Part shown: piece after piece, positions 21,901 through 31,930 of the stretch | Layout: each line of letters opens with the position of its first letter | How positions within the stretch are numbered: position 1 is the stretch's first letter | Origin: Fulvia fulva | Taxonomy: Eukaryota; Ascomycota; Dothideomycetes; Mycosphaerellales; Mycosphaerellaceae | Assembly: GCF_020509005.1 (NCBI RefSeq) | Contig: NC_063015.1 | Location: forward strand, 5,194,501 to 5,258,500 | Reading direction: 5' to 3' | Length of the DNA: 64,000 nt | Made by a program: the position numbers and the translations under genes | Notes under the pieces: model-generated | What the model saw: the letters and a program-made list of their open reading frames with translations, nothing else | Database searches by the model: none | What the model was told of the DNA's origin: nothing

Positions 21901-22264
21901 GCCTTACGAGGGCATAGAGTAGCATAGCAACCCAACTGCGAAGCGAACACATCGGCCTCCAGGGGTACCTATCATAGAGGAAGGTCCCAGGATACACGAA
22001 TACTAGCTGCCCCTACGGCTATCGCTCCTAGAACGTACGGCACGCACTCCTCGTCTGTCCGAGGTGGTCGCTAGGAAGGGGGGAGTGGATGGCAAAGGCG
22101 AGGAACCGGACGATTGGGGCACTTCTTAACAACGCTGAAGACCTACGGCGCATTACGAACTGGATACTAGAGAAGGGCTGGCTAGAACAGTACCGCCTAG
22201 TAGGAGCAGTGCAGGAAGAGAGGACACGACGCAGCGCGACGAGACCGGCTAGGAGCGGGGGCTA
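18948..22264 (+). pseudogene. LINE family A ORF2: AP endonuclease and reverse transcriptase
   Basis: The endonuclease begins SIIQYNVNHSKDIVQNHF, with QELWINP near 19070 and VGDFNIHHPS near 19380. The reverse transcriptase carries PGPDRILNELLKK near 20340, RPIALLNTLRK near 20520 and FVDD near 21003. In-frame TAG stops occur near 19410, 19757, 19866 and 19987 and repeatedly beyond 20622. The final TAA is at about 22262. The intact enzyme would nick target DNA and prime reverse transcription there; this copy cannot make full-length protein. Confidence 0.88.
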
Positions 22265-22450
22265 ACGGGGTAGTGACATGGACTACGTACGTTTAGAGGG
22301 AAAGCTAATCTAGACAAGGAGTAGTCGGGGGCGGGAAGGGTTTTCACCTATTCGGGTTTCCCTTTGTACATAACAATAGATATATACCTGCATAGGCCGG
22401 ATAGGGTCCTAGAACAGGGGAATGACAAATCTATCTATCTATCTATATAT

Positions 22451-24115
22451 ACGGGAGTTAGGACACGTAATAGGGAAGGAGGAAGGACTAATATAGTATA
22501 CGAAGGTATATAGTAGAATAGTATTTAGTACTAAAGGTATCTCTACTATCGGTATAGAGACTACGTCTCTTATACCTATATAGAGGGATATTGCTCCAGT
22601 CCTAGTTCTATTTCACTACGCCTTATCGGTTTCACCTATATCTTATCCTACGACGGCAGTTCCTCTAAGTCGCTCCTACTATTCGTACGGTGTTATAATA
22701 GTATTACCGTACTATTGTCTCGACTAGCTTACTATATACTAAGTTAGTCTTAGTACCGTACGATATACCTACTAACCTATATTCATAATACCCCTAGAGA
22801 TACTTTATAAGGAAGCTCTAGCCGCGGTAACTACCGAGGATTAGTAGGAGCTTTAGTATAGAAGATTCGTACACCTAGGTAAAGGATTGCTCCGGAACGT
22901 CTATAGGGTAAGTAATAAGAAGGACCCGATTCCTATCCCGGACGAGTATAACTATAAGGTATGCTCTATCGCGAATATACGGAAGTTTAAAGGCGCTATC
23001 GTAGAACGAAAGAACGAAAGACTTGCGCTTATATCTATCGATATCTACGGACCCTTCGAAAATACGACATCTAGACTAGGTTTTAAATACTAGCTAGAGA
23101 TCGTAGATAACTTCTTAAGAAAGAAGTAGTTGATCCCGCTTAAGAACAAATCCGACGCACCGTAAGTACTAGGATAATAGCGGCTAACTATAGAGAAAGT
23201 ATCGAAATACTACGTAAGAGTAGTACGGAGTAATAATACACCTAAGCTACTAATAGTTCTAAAAGAATAGGAGAAAGAATCGGGGGTTTAATACGATACG
23301 ACGGATGCTTACAACTCTATACAAACGGAGTAGTAGAAAGGTTAATCTAGGTATCGGAGAACGCGATCCGCGTAATACTCGAGGAATCGGGGATACCGGT
23401 AGAATTCTAGCCTAAAGCGCTAGAGGTATAGGCGGTTATACGTAACCTACTACTAAACGGACCGTTACTTAACGGTGTCTAACTTTCGCCGGAAGAAGCA
23501 TTTACTAGCAAAGTACCGACGGTAGATTACTTAAGAGTATAGGGTTATAGGGTAGTAGTTTACGTAGAACCGAAATTATATCTAAAAGGGCTATAATAGG
23601 ATAAGTTAATAAACCGGGGTAAGGAAGCTATTTTCGTTAGATACGGTTAATCGACTAAGTAATAGTTGTTCTAGGAGCTAGATATACGAGCTATTAGGTA
23701 GTATAGCTAAGTAGATTAGTTCGAAAACGAGAAGGGGGGAGATCTAGACTTAGGTATCTCCTTTACGAACTAACCTAGTAGGGCCCTCGAACGAAGGCTA
23801 GTCGGTCGACTACCGCCGGTCTCGCGACTACTACTAGTTTAGCGACTAGCGGATACCCTAATAGCAATCTTACGATCCTCGGGTAGTATAATACCCTAAC
23901 TTTCTACTACTAAAGCAGCCGAGTTATAAGGGCGCGCGTACTATAGGGTCCGAATAAGAGAGTTATTGTTCTACAAAGCTATAAAAGAGGACCGCGAGGC
24001 GCGGCGAAGTTATAAAGCAAAGCTAAGCCGCGCTAACCCGATACGGAAGGTCCGCGGTTTATCCGGGCCGACGTAGTAAGGGGTCGCGGGCTACCTGTAG
24101 TAGTACCCCCCCTCT
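22451..24115 (+). pseudogene. Copia integrase-region fragment, RIPed
   Basis: The frame at 22887-23093 reads as a Copia GAG-pre-integrase/integrase start (DPIPIPDEYNYKVCSIANI, LALISIDIYGPF). Restricted to TAG breaks, it continues through an integrase core (DTTDAYNSIQTE near 23300, a PVEFWPKALE-like stretch near 23400) and a GKEAIFVRYG block near 23620. It is homologous to the same region of Copia-1 (28000-28450, minus). No LTR is recognisable at either end; the left side touches the LINE copy 2 tail. Confidence 0.75.
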
Positions 24116-25070
24116 TAAAATGCGTCTTAGTCCTCTAAGCGTTATCTATCTTATACGGCCACTTGCCCGTACTACTCTATAACCGTACGAAAGTCTAATT
24201 ATCCTCTAATGCCTTGTTATCGTCTAGTAATATATCTACATCCTATCTATCTATAACTAGTCTATTCGCGACCGGCTCCCTTCGAGAAACATACTGCCTA
24301 GTTAGCTAGTTTGCCCTAGACCTAAGTCTGTCTTTGGCTAGTACTCGCGTATAATCCTTATAGCTAAGGTTAGGTATTATTATAGGCTCTATAAGTTTTA
24401 CTCGAGCATCGGTATAACTACCGGTACTATCGTAGAGCTAAGGGTAGTAGGTGACACCGGAGTCCTTAGTTAAGACAGTAGGCTTTCCCGTAACCTAGCT
24501 AGTATAGCGGTACGTAGTAAATATATCCTAAGTAGATTCTATTAGACGTATAGCTCGAGACAACTTATTCGTAACGGTGTTACTATTAACCCTAATCGTA
24601 TTGAGCCCGAGGACCTTATTGCTTAGGAGGACCTAATTAGATAGAGCTACGAAGCCTATAGGCGTAGACAACTCCGGCCGGTTGTAGTAAAAGTCTATAA
24701 TAGCGGCGGCCGCGTATTTAAATATGTTCTTAGCCGGTTACTAGGTCTTACTATCCTCCTTATTCTAATATCCAAGCTATTTTACCTTATACTAAGTGTC
24801 TGCTTTACGCTTCTACCCCTTCTTTACTTTGCCTACTCGCTTACGGGTATATATATCTAAGATCTTCTCTACCTTATATATATATATATATAGGTGTTAC
24901 GACTGTATTAGCGACTATATCGACTTCTATAGTGTCGGGCTCGATAGTTATCGGCGGTAGTGGTGCTAGATGCTAGCCTTCGAGTAGTAGGAAGTCGGGA
25001 TGATCGGCTCGCTAAAGTAACGAAGTATAAAAGTAGTTGTCGAGTCCTACTATAGCGTCCGATAATCTTA
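24116..25070 (-). pseudogene. Chromodomain-bearing reading frame, RIPed, family unknown
   Basis: On the minus strand, 24860 to 24710 translates to a chromodomain-like unit: YKVEKILD, then KVK.LGY.NKEDSKT.QPAKNI, then AAAAIIDFYY. It continues in frame with only TAG breaks through about 200 residues (ELSTPIGFVALSN, VLGLNTIRVNSNTVTNKLSR, KDSGVTYYP) to about 24120. The chromodomain suggests the C-terminal end of a chromointegrase or another transposon protein, but the following 200 residues do not match a pol tail I recognise. TA repeats at about 24875-24892 lie just upstream. Confidence 0.5.
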
Positions 25071-25075
25071 GTTTA

Positions 25076-25310
25076 TATTAAACAGGTACGGGTAGATAGT
25101 AGCGGAGTAGAGTAAGAGATCAATCTTTAACTAACTAATAGTACGAGTATATAGCAATATATCAGGAACCAATATGTTGATTGTATTGGATGTCTATCTA
25201 AGCTAAAGGGGAGAGAAGGTATCTCCCTATAAGCTAAGTCATCGTAGATGCCTTAGGCTACTAGATCACTTCCTGATTGTTAACTTCCTTTGAGATGCTA
25301 CATCTTAACA
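25076..25310 (-). repeat. 3' LTR of Copia-1
   Basis: On the minus strand it runs from TGTTAAGATGTAGCATC to CGTACCTGTTTAATA. It directly follows the polypurine stretch AAGTAGGAG and matches the split right LTR apart from CpA/TpA-type differences. Confidence 0.9.
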
Positions 25311-25369
25311 CTCCTACTTATCTCGTATAGGAGGTTATAGTCTGCTCACTTCCTATTAATAGTACTTGG

Positions 25370-28300
25370 ACCTTTTTATGATAGGTTAAGCTAGCTTATA
25401 AACCTCTAGAAGTGTAGACTAGTCTTTGGTTTTGTAAACCCGTCTGTAACTATCTTAGAGGTTAGGGTGTACTTAACAGCAATAAGCCTCCTCCACTAAA
25501 GTTTCCTAATAGCGTTATAGGCAATGTCAATGTGCTTCGACTTGTTATGAACATATATATCTTTTACTAGAGTAAGGGCAGCTTGATTGTCACCTCTTAA
25601 TTAGACTAGTCTCAAATTTGATACAGTCTCCTAGTTTCTAGTGATTCTTAGTTGATAGGAACAGTCTCCTACTAACTCTAGACAATCTATTTCTCTTAGT
25701 AGTAAAGCTAGGAATTAGGACTGCTTCGTATATTCATTTATAGCCATATATTCAGCCTCTATTATAGATGTTGCTACAGACTTTTGCTTCTTACTTATCT
25801 AAGAAACTGGTGCCCTATAGAGGAAGAAGACATACCTAAGGATTGAGACTCTGTCTGCTTTGTCTATAGCATAATCAGAATTATAGTATCTAATAAGGTG
25901 TCCTTTTCTAGACTTTAAGAACTGAAGTCCTAGATCAGGGTATAATCTTAGGTACCTAGTGATCTTCTTCAAAGCCTTTATGTAGTAGGTAGATAGGTAA
26001 CTTACAAATGAGCTTATCCTTCCTAGGGCAAAAGCAATGTCTGGCCTTATAATTATTACTAGCCACATCTAAGTACTATTAATACTCTAGTACTCTGCCT
26101 TGTTACACCTCTTATCTATATAGCTTGAAGGTTTAAGGGCCTTATAGCTGTCTATAGGTGAGTATGTAGGTGCTGCCTTCTTATAGTTCATTCCTATCTT
26201 AGCTAGGCCATCCCTAACAAAGTGTCCTTAGTCAAGTTTTAGGATGCCTCTCTTCCTGTCTCTTGTGACTCTTATGCTAAGGATCTTTTTAGGTTCACCT
26301 AGATCTTTAATCTTGAAGATCTTGCTAAGTTCTCTTTTGAAGTAGAGAACATCTGTTAACTTTAGTATAGCAATTGGAATGTCATCTACATATATAAGGA
26401 TTATGATCTCCCTCTTCTTATAGATAAGTAGGTATAGATCCACTTCTGACTATGTGAATCCAATCTCTCTAAGCTTTGACACATAGAGTTGATTCCAATC
26501 TCTAGCTACTTACTTAGGTCTATATAAGCTTTTAAGGATTTTGAACACTATGTTTGGTAGAAGCTCAACTCCTAGTAGTGATAATATAAAGATGTCTTTA
26601 TAGAGGGTGCTTTCTATGAATGCATTGTTCACATCCACTTAGTAAAGATAAAGATCCTTCTTATATATAATAGCCATAAACACCCTAAGGGTGTCCTGTC
26701 TTACTATAGGTGCAAATGTCTCTATAAAGTCAACACCAAACTTCTATAAGAAGCCCCTTACAACTAGTCTAGCCTTGAACTTTTCAATAGCTCTACTAAT
26801 GCTTCTCTTAATATCAAAGACCTATCTTGATACAACCAGATTTGCTCCTTTTAGTAGAACAGAATTTTCCTAGGTGTTGTTACTCTATAGAGCATCTAGT
26901 TCCTTTTGGATTGCTTCCTTCTAAAGATGTCCCCATTTCTTGTCATTTATAGCATCCTTGTAGGATTTTAGAATTAGGACCTCTTGCTTGTATATAATAG
27001 CTTCTATAGTTGCTACAAAGGCTATTTCCTCAACTTCTTCTAGGAATTCGCTATCCTATAGTATTGAACTGTCCACTGATTGCATAGCTATAAAGAAAGC
27101 TTAGTGAAAAGCAGCAAGGTTCTCTAAGAGGTCTATTGCTTCTCCTACTTTAGTGGTTAGTTCGGGCTTAGGGACTATAGATTTTAGGGCTTTCTGTTTC
27201 ATGTCATAGCCCTTAACATCATAGTCAGCCTTTCTCTTTCTAAGGGATGATTTAGGGACCGTCACTTATGACCTAGTAACGTCTATTTCCTAGGGATCTA
27301 GGGAGCTTCTCTTAATTAGCTGATCGATTTTCTGAAATTCCCCTACGTTCTCCGGAGGTTAGGGAAGTTGCATAAACAGCTTCCTCGGCTAAGCGACTTT
27401 AGGGCTCTTAATTGGCTGATCTATTTCGGGGGTGCTCTAATAGACGCCTGAATAGTAGGTAGATTGTCCTAAGGATACGTTCTTCCTCGGCCTTCCTAAG
27501 GGCTTCCTAGCTAGTGTACTGCTTAGTAGATTCAATATTAGAACATTGAGACCTATATCACCTCTAGGCTAGTCCTTAAAGAAGTCTGCATATGTGTATT
27601 GTTTAACAGCTCTTATGTCTAGTTCCTAAAAGAGCTAGGCTTTAGCTGTGTTTTTAATATACCTAATAAACACTGCTTCTTTACCCCTATTTATTAGCTT
27701 GTCACTTCTTGCCCATTAAGGTTGGGATCTTATGTCTATATAGACAACAGCTTTACATCCCTAAACTTTCAAATGGTTAATAGTCGGTTTGATACCATCA
27801 AAAGCCTCATCTAGTAAAACCTTAAATCTATCGTAATCTAGGCTATTTGGTAGTTTGTTCCTTATATAAGTTTGGGCCTCTAGTGCTTTAGGCCAAAATT
27901 CAACCGGCATTATAGCCTCTTCAAGCATTGCCCTTATAGAGTCCTCTAAGGTTTGTATTGACCTCTCAACTGGTCCATTCTATAGAGAGTTATATGCCTT
28001 AGTCGGCTCGAGCCTAATCCCCAAATCCTTCTCCCACTGCTTCACTAATACAATAAGTTCTTTTACATTGTCAAGTCTTACTACTTTCAGCTACGCTAAT
28101 GATTTCCTCTCTACTTTAATCTTCTAGTTCTAGAGAGCAACTAGAGCATCTTCTCTTTTCCTAAGAGGAAAGGTCCACTTCTTCCTAGAGAAGTTGTTAA
28201 CAATCTTAAGCTAGTATTTGAATCCTAGTCTTAAGATTAGTAGTAGGCTATATATGTCAATAGATACAAGGGTAAGTCTTTTAGGTCTTCTCTCTATAAC

Positions 28301-30090
28301 TTTGCCTTTGTACTTCTTCATCTTTGCTATTAAACATACTCTGTACTAGTGAAAGCCATCCTTAGGGATAGGAATAGGTTCTTTTAAGTCTGTTACCTTG
28401 TGAAGATTCTAGAGCAAATTCTTCCTAAAGTGTACAAATCTTCTATACTAAAGCTCCTACTGCTTCAGGTCGGTCTCTAATTAAGCAGTCACAAAGGCAT
28501 TCTCTATTAGTGGTACATATAATGAGTAATATGCCCGTTCTTGTAGGAGAGGAGAAATCTTATCAATAAATAGAACCCCCCTAAGGAGCTTTGTCTGGAC
28601 AACAGTCTTACTAGAGGGGGAAACAAGAGAAAATGATAGAGGTTGCACACTAAACTACTTGCTAAACTAGTTCTATAAAACCAGGTTCACTCCTAGCTTA
28701 GGTATAAGCAGGGCATCTTCCAAAACAACTTTTCTGCTAGCTCTCCTACTTATCTCTGCATTCCTAATATGAGTGGCCAATAAAAACCCACCTCCCACTT
28801 TGATCCATTTCTTCCTTGTTAAGGGAGTCATAGATCTAAAGAGGCAGCTTTAGTTAGTTATATAGGATGAAGCACAGGAGTTAAGTAACCACTCTAACGA
28901 GGGGAACTTACCTTAGACTTCTACAGTTGAGTAAGCCACTTCATTATACTCATCATCATCAGACATTGTCTCTAGGGATGAGCTGCATAAGTCACGTGGC
29001 TCTTAGGCGGAAAAACCTTTTCTAGTCTTCTTTACTTTAGAGGTATAAGACTAGGCCTAGTTCTTCTAGAGTGACAGTATGTCAGAGCTGAGTTTCTTTA
29101 CTATTTTCTTAAGTTCTTCTATAGAGAACTTCTCTCTTAGTATCCTCCTTGAAGTAGGTGGTGGAGTTCTCTTCTTCTTAACATGTGTTATATTCTAGGA
29201 AGATAGTGGTTAGGAATGAGATCTAAGGACCTTTCTTGCCTTAGGCAAACTAGGGCAGTCCTTGATTAGATGATCCTTCTTATAGAGAAGGTAGGAGAGT
29301 GGTCTTACTAGACCTAAGGGCTTGACCTAGGTGGCTGCTATGCCATACTTAGCCTTAGAGGGATCTAACCTGGCTTCTTGAGCTTTAAGGATCTTTAAGG
29401 TCCTTTTATGATCCATCTTTAGCTAAGCTATAATAGTATCCCTAGCTATATAGTAGTCAGGTAGCAGTGAGCTTAAGAGCTAGGTTATCCTCATATTAGC
29501 TTTCCTGTAATGCTGACCCTCTAGGTCAACATCAGCAATCCTTTTTCTAAGAGAAACTAGGTGTGTCTATATAGATCTGATAGTGAACTCTTTACTCATC
29601 TCAAAGGTCACAAATTGCTTTGTGAGCTTATGTATATAGGTTAGTAGCACCTGGCTATACTTGTTCTAGAGATACACCTACTTCTTAGCAGCTCTTCTAG
29701 ATTCATATAAGCCCTTAAGCTCAAATTCATCTTCTTCTATAATCCTACTAAGGATACTGAAGTTGCACACTACATTATGTCTTGTCTATGTTGGCGTATT
29801 AAGGATCTCTTTAGTTGTAGCCTCTTCTTAGAGTTTTAGAGTCTTGCCCTTGATGTTATCAAAAGACACTTCTATTAGGTCATCAATTGCAAAGAATGCT
29901 AATTGGCTCTCTATCTTATATCTCTAAAGGTTGAACCATCTCTTCTAATTGTCCCTCCTAAGAATTGGGATTTTGCCTCCCTTCTCCTCTGTCTTCTCTT
30001 AGTATGAATCTATAATAAATTGGATGTAATGAAACAAGGTGTATATGTTCCAAGGTGGTGGCTCAGATCCTACTAAGGCTTCTAGTATAG
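25370..30090 (-). pseudogene. Copia-1 gag-pol
   Basis: Minus-strand reading gives a gag with a degenerate zinc knuckle (KKDHLIKDCP near 29270), a protease region near 28880, integrase at about 27900-28450 (GPVERSIQTLEDSIRAMLEE near 27960), reverse transcriptase with YVDD near 26385, and RNase H ending with HNKSKHIDIAYNAIRKL near 25530. Nearly all breaks are TAG. The longest clean stretches are 25799-26068 and 26228-26443. Sequence and motif order match Copia-0, so they belong to one clade. A leader of about 350 nt separates gag from the primer site. Confidence 0.88.
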
Positions 30091-30445
30091 AATAGGAAAG
30101 TTCGTAGGTGTGGATACTAAGGCCTGCTTAGTATAGTAAAGAAGGAGCGGTATGAGGTCTCGGGGCTAGGACACAGGTCTGTCTCTCCTAGCAGAGCTTC
30201 AAATGACTTACTTGAAGTCCTTCTTAATAGTATCTCGATGCAGTTCTACCTACAGAGTATCTTTAAGGTATTAGCTTTGAGTAAGCCGCACAGAGTCCTT
30301 GTCTAGGTTACCTATCACTTAGTATCGAACTAAGCTCCTTAATAGGATAGACGGGGTAGACTTCTGATTCCCAGATGTTTTCTACTACGATAGCAAGGGA
30401 TATAAGTAACCTGTACTGATATAGGTTGCTCTTATTCCTACATAA

Positions 30446-30461
30446 ACTCGGGCTCATAACC
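30446..30461 (-). other. Copia-1 primer-binding site (half-tRNA type)
   Basis: The plus strand reads ACTCGGGCTCATAACC directly beside the LTR. This matches the anticodon stem-loop of initiator tRNA-Met (CAT anticodon in CTCATAA) rather than a tRNA 3' end. Priming from an internal tRNA-Met fragment is known for Drosophila copia and yeast Ty5. Confidence 0.7.
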
Positions 30462-30666
30462 TATTAAACAGGTACGGGTAGATAGTAGCGGAGTGGAGTA
30501 AGAGATCAATCTTCAACTAACTAATAGCACGAGCATGTAGCAATATATCAGGAACTAATATATTGATTGTGTTAGATGTCTATCTAAGCTAAAGGGGAGA
30601 GAAGGTATCTCCCTATAAGCTGAGTCATCGTAGATGCCTTAGGCTACTAGATCACTTCCTAATTAT
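30462..30666 (-). repeat. 5' LTR of Copia-1, first part
   Basis: It matches 25076-25280; the remaining 30 bp are displaced to 37475-37504 by Copia-2. Confidence 0.9.
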
Positions 30667-30873
30667 TATTACGTTAGAAGTGTAGGAAGTTATTATACGG
30701 GCTTATATAGGGTGTTTCAAAAGCAGGTTGTGTATTGTATGTGTCTATCTAGAATAGACAAGTGTTGCTCTTGAAGAGGCTATAGGTGACTAATCAGTCA
30801 CCTAATTCTTAGCGTACGTAGCCTTAAGTTTTGATGATAGGATGTTACCTATATATACGCTCGGATCGCGACA
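30667..30873 (-). repeat. 3' LTR of Copia-2
   Basis: On the minus strand it starts TGTCGCGATCCGAGCG and ends CTTCTAACGTAATA. It contains TATATATA near 30850 and the palindrome-like GGTGACTAATCAGTCACC at 30786-30803. Confidence 0.9.
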
Positions 30874-31930
30874 CACCCCCTCAGCTCGTACGCTAGAGTG
30901 AATGAGCTAATTCCTATGTAATCGCGTGCACCCTATCATAACTACCCCCCTACCTATAGTAGTGACGTTAGGCCCTCGGTGTTGCTACTACTATAGTGAG
31001 GGTAAGTCAGCAATTTCAAGTAAAGTGAGGTAAGGTAAGTAAGGTGAGCTTTGTACCCCTTCCCTCATTCCTTACTTTCACTTCTGCCATTATTACCTAT
31101 ATAATAAAGCATAGAATATGTGACTGTTGCCGGTAAGATAGCTTAGGTAATAGTCCCGTTATACGGACTTTCACTTAAGTATGTAATCATCTCACCTACC
31201 GGCAAACATCAGAGGTCCTAAGTTCAATCTAGGGGTAGCCTTAGTCCTATCGTATACTTAAACATATATTGTCGTCCGCTCAACTTATTAAATTGTCCGA
31301 TAATTACTCTATACTAAGTTATTTCGCTCCGGCGAATAGTAAGAGAGCTCGCTCTGCCCTAGGGGAGTATGAGATACTAGTCAGTGGCGCAATACACTAG
31401 GCTGTCTACGACAGAGCTTGTACTATGTGAGGTGTAATAGGGCTCTAATAGGTAACACCGGAGCAACGGTATCGGAAAGTTGAAAAGGTACCTTCGGGGT
31501 GCCTTACTTTCTATACTTTTAAAGGTCATCACCTTAGGGTGGTGACACCTTTTTGTTTTAGGCAAGTGTGTGCTATATATAAGGTGCGAAAGTAGCGGAT
31601 AATGTAGTGATAAGGTGGTAGTGTTGTTGCTAGTAGCAAGTTAGAGGCGTTTCTCGCTTTCTAATTAGACGCGCTACTTTTGTCGCGCGCGTGCACTACT
31701 ACTAGTAACAGGGGTGTTTCTCGCCCTTGCGCTATTAGCCAATAGGAGTCCGAGAAACACCTGTTAATAATAGTGCTAGGGCCGTACCGGTGAATAGTAG
31801 ATGCTTTACCCTAGCTTCGTTGTCGTCTATAGCATTAGTAGCTACTAGTGGCCGTGTTTTGCGCCTACTAGCGCTTCTAGAGAGATGTCCGTAAAGATAA
31901 AGCCGTTCGGTGTTCGTTTCGAGATAAGGT
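30874..31930. other. Non-coding block between Copia-2 pol and its 3' LTR
   Basis: No coding frame follows the RNase H end near 31940. The block keeps more CA/TG sites than the coding part. It holds a tRNA-like fold at 31128-31204, a T-arm-like motif GTTCAATCTAGGG near 31221, a second box-A-like GTGGCGCAATACACTAGG near 31384, and a 9-bp hairpin (31525-31545) followed by a T run. It could be an inserted tRNA-derived SINE, captured sequence, or an extended 3' UTR. Confidence 0.5.
31128..31204 (+). ncRNA. tRNA-like fold, candidate tRNA-derived element
   Basis: Perfect 8-bp ends TGCCGGTA / TACCGGCA enclose 77 nt, the size of a tRNA. Inside, TAGCTTAGGTAATAG (31139-31153) resembles the pol III box A, and AGTCC / GGACT form a perfect 5-bp stem around an 8-nt loop. 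The T-arm region is poor. A better T-arm motif lies just downstream, so this may be a rearranged or RIP-damaged tRNA-derived sequence rather than a working tRNA. Confidence 0.3.

Larger units (their letters stand above)
17461..22450 (+). mobile_element. Tad1-like LINE, family A copy 2
   Basis: A near full-length non-LTR retrotransposon: gag-like ORF1 with zinc knuckles, ORF2 with endonuclease and reverse transcriptase, a short 3' UTR and a (TCTA)n tail ending near 22448. Damage is mostly TAG stops, lighter than in copy 1 except in a central tract (about 20446-21612) that is nearly identical to copy 1, including its TAG stops. The exact 5' end is uncertain. Confidence 0.9.
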
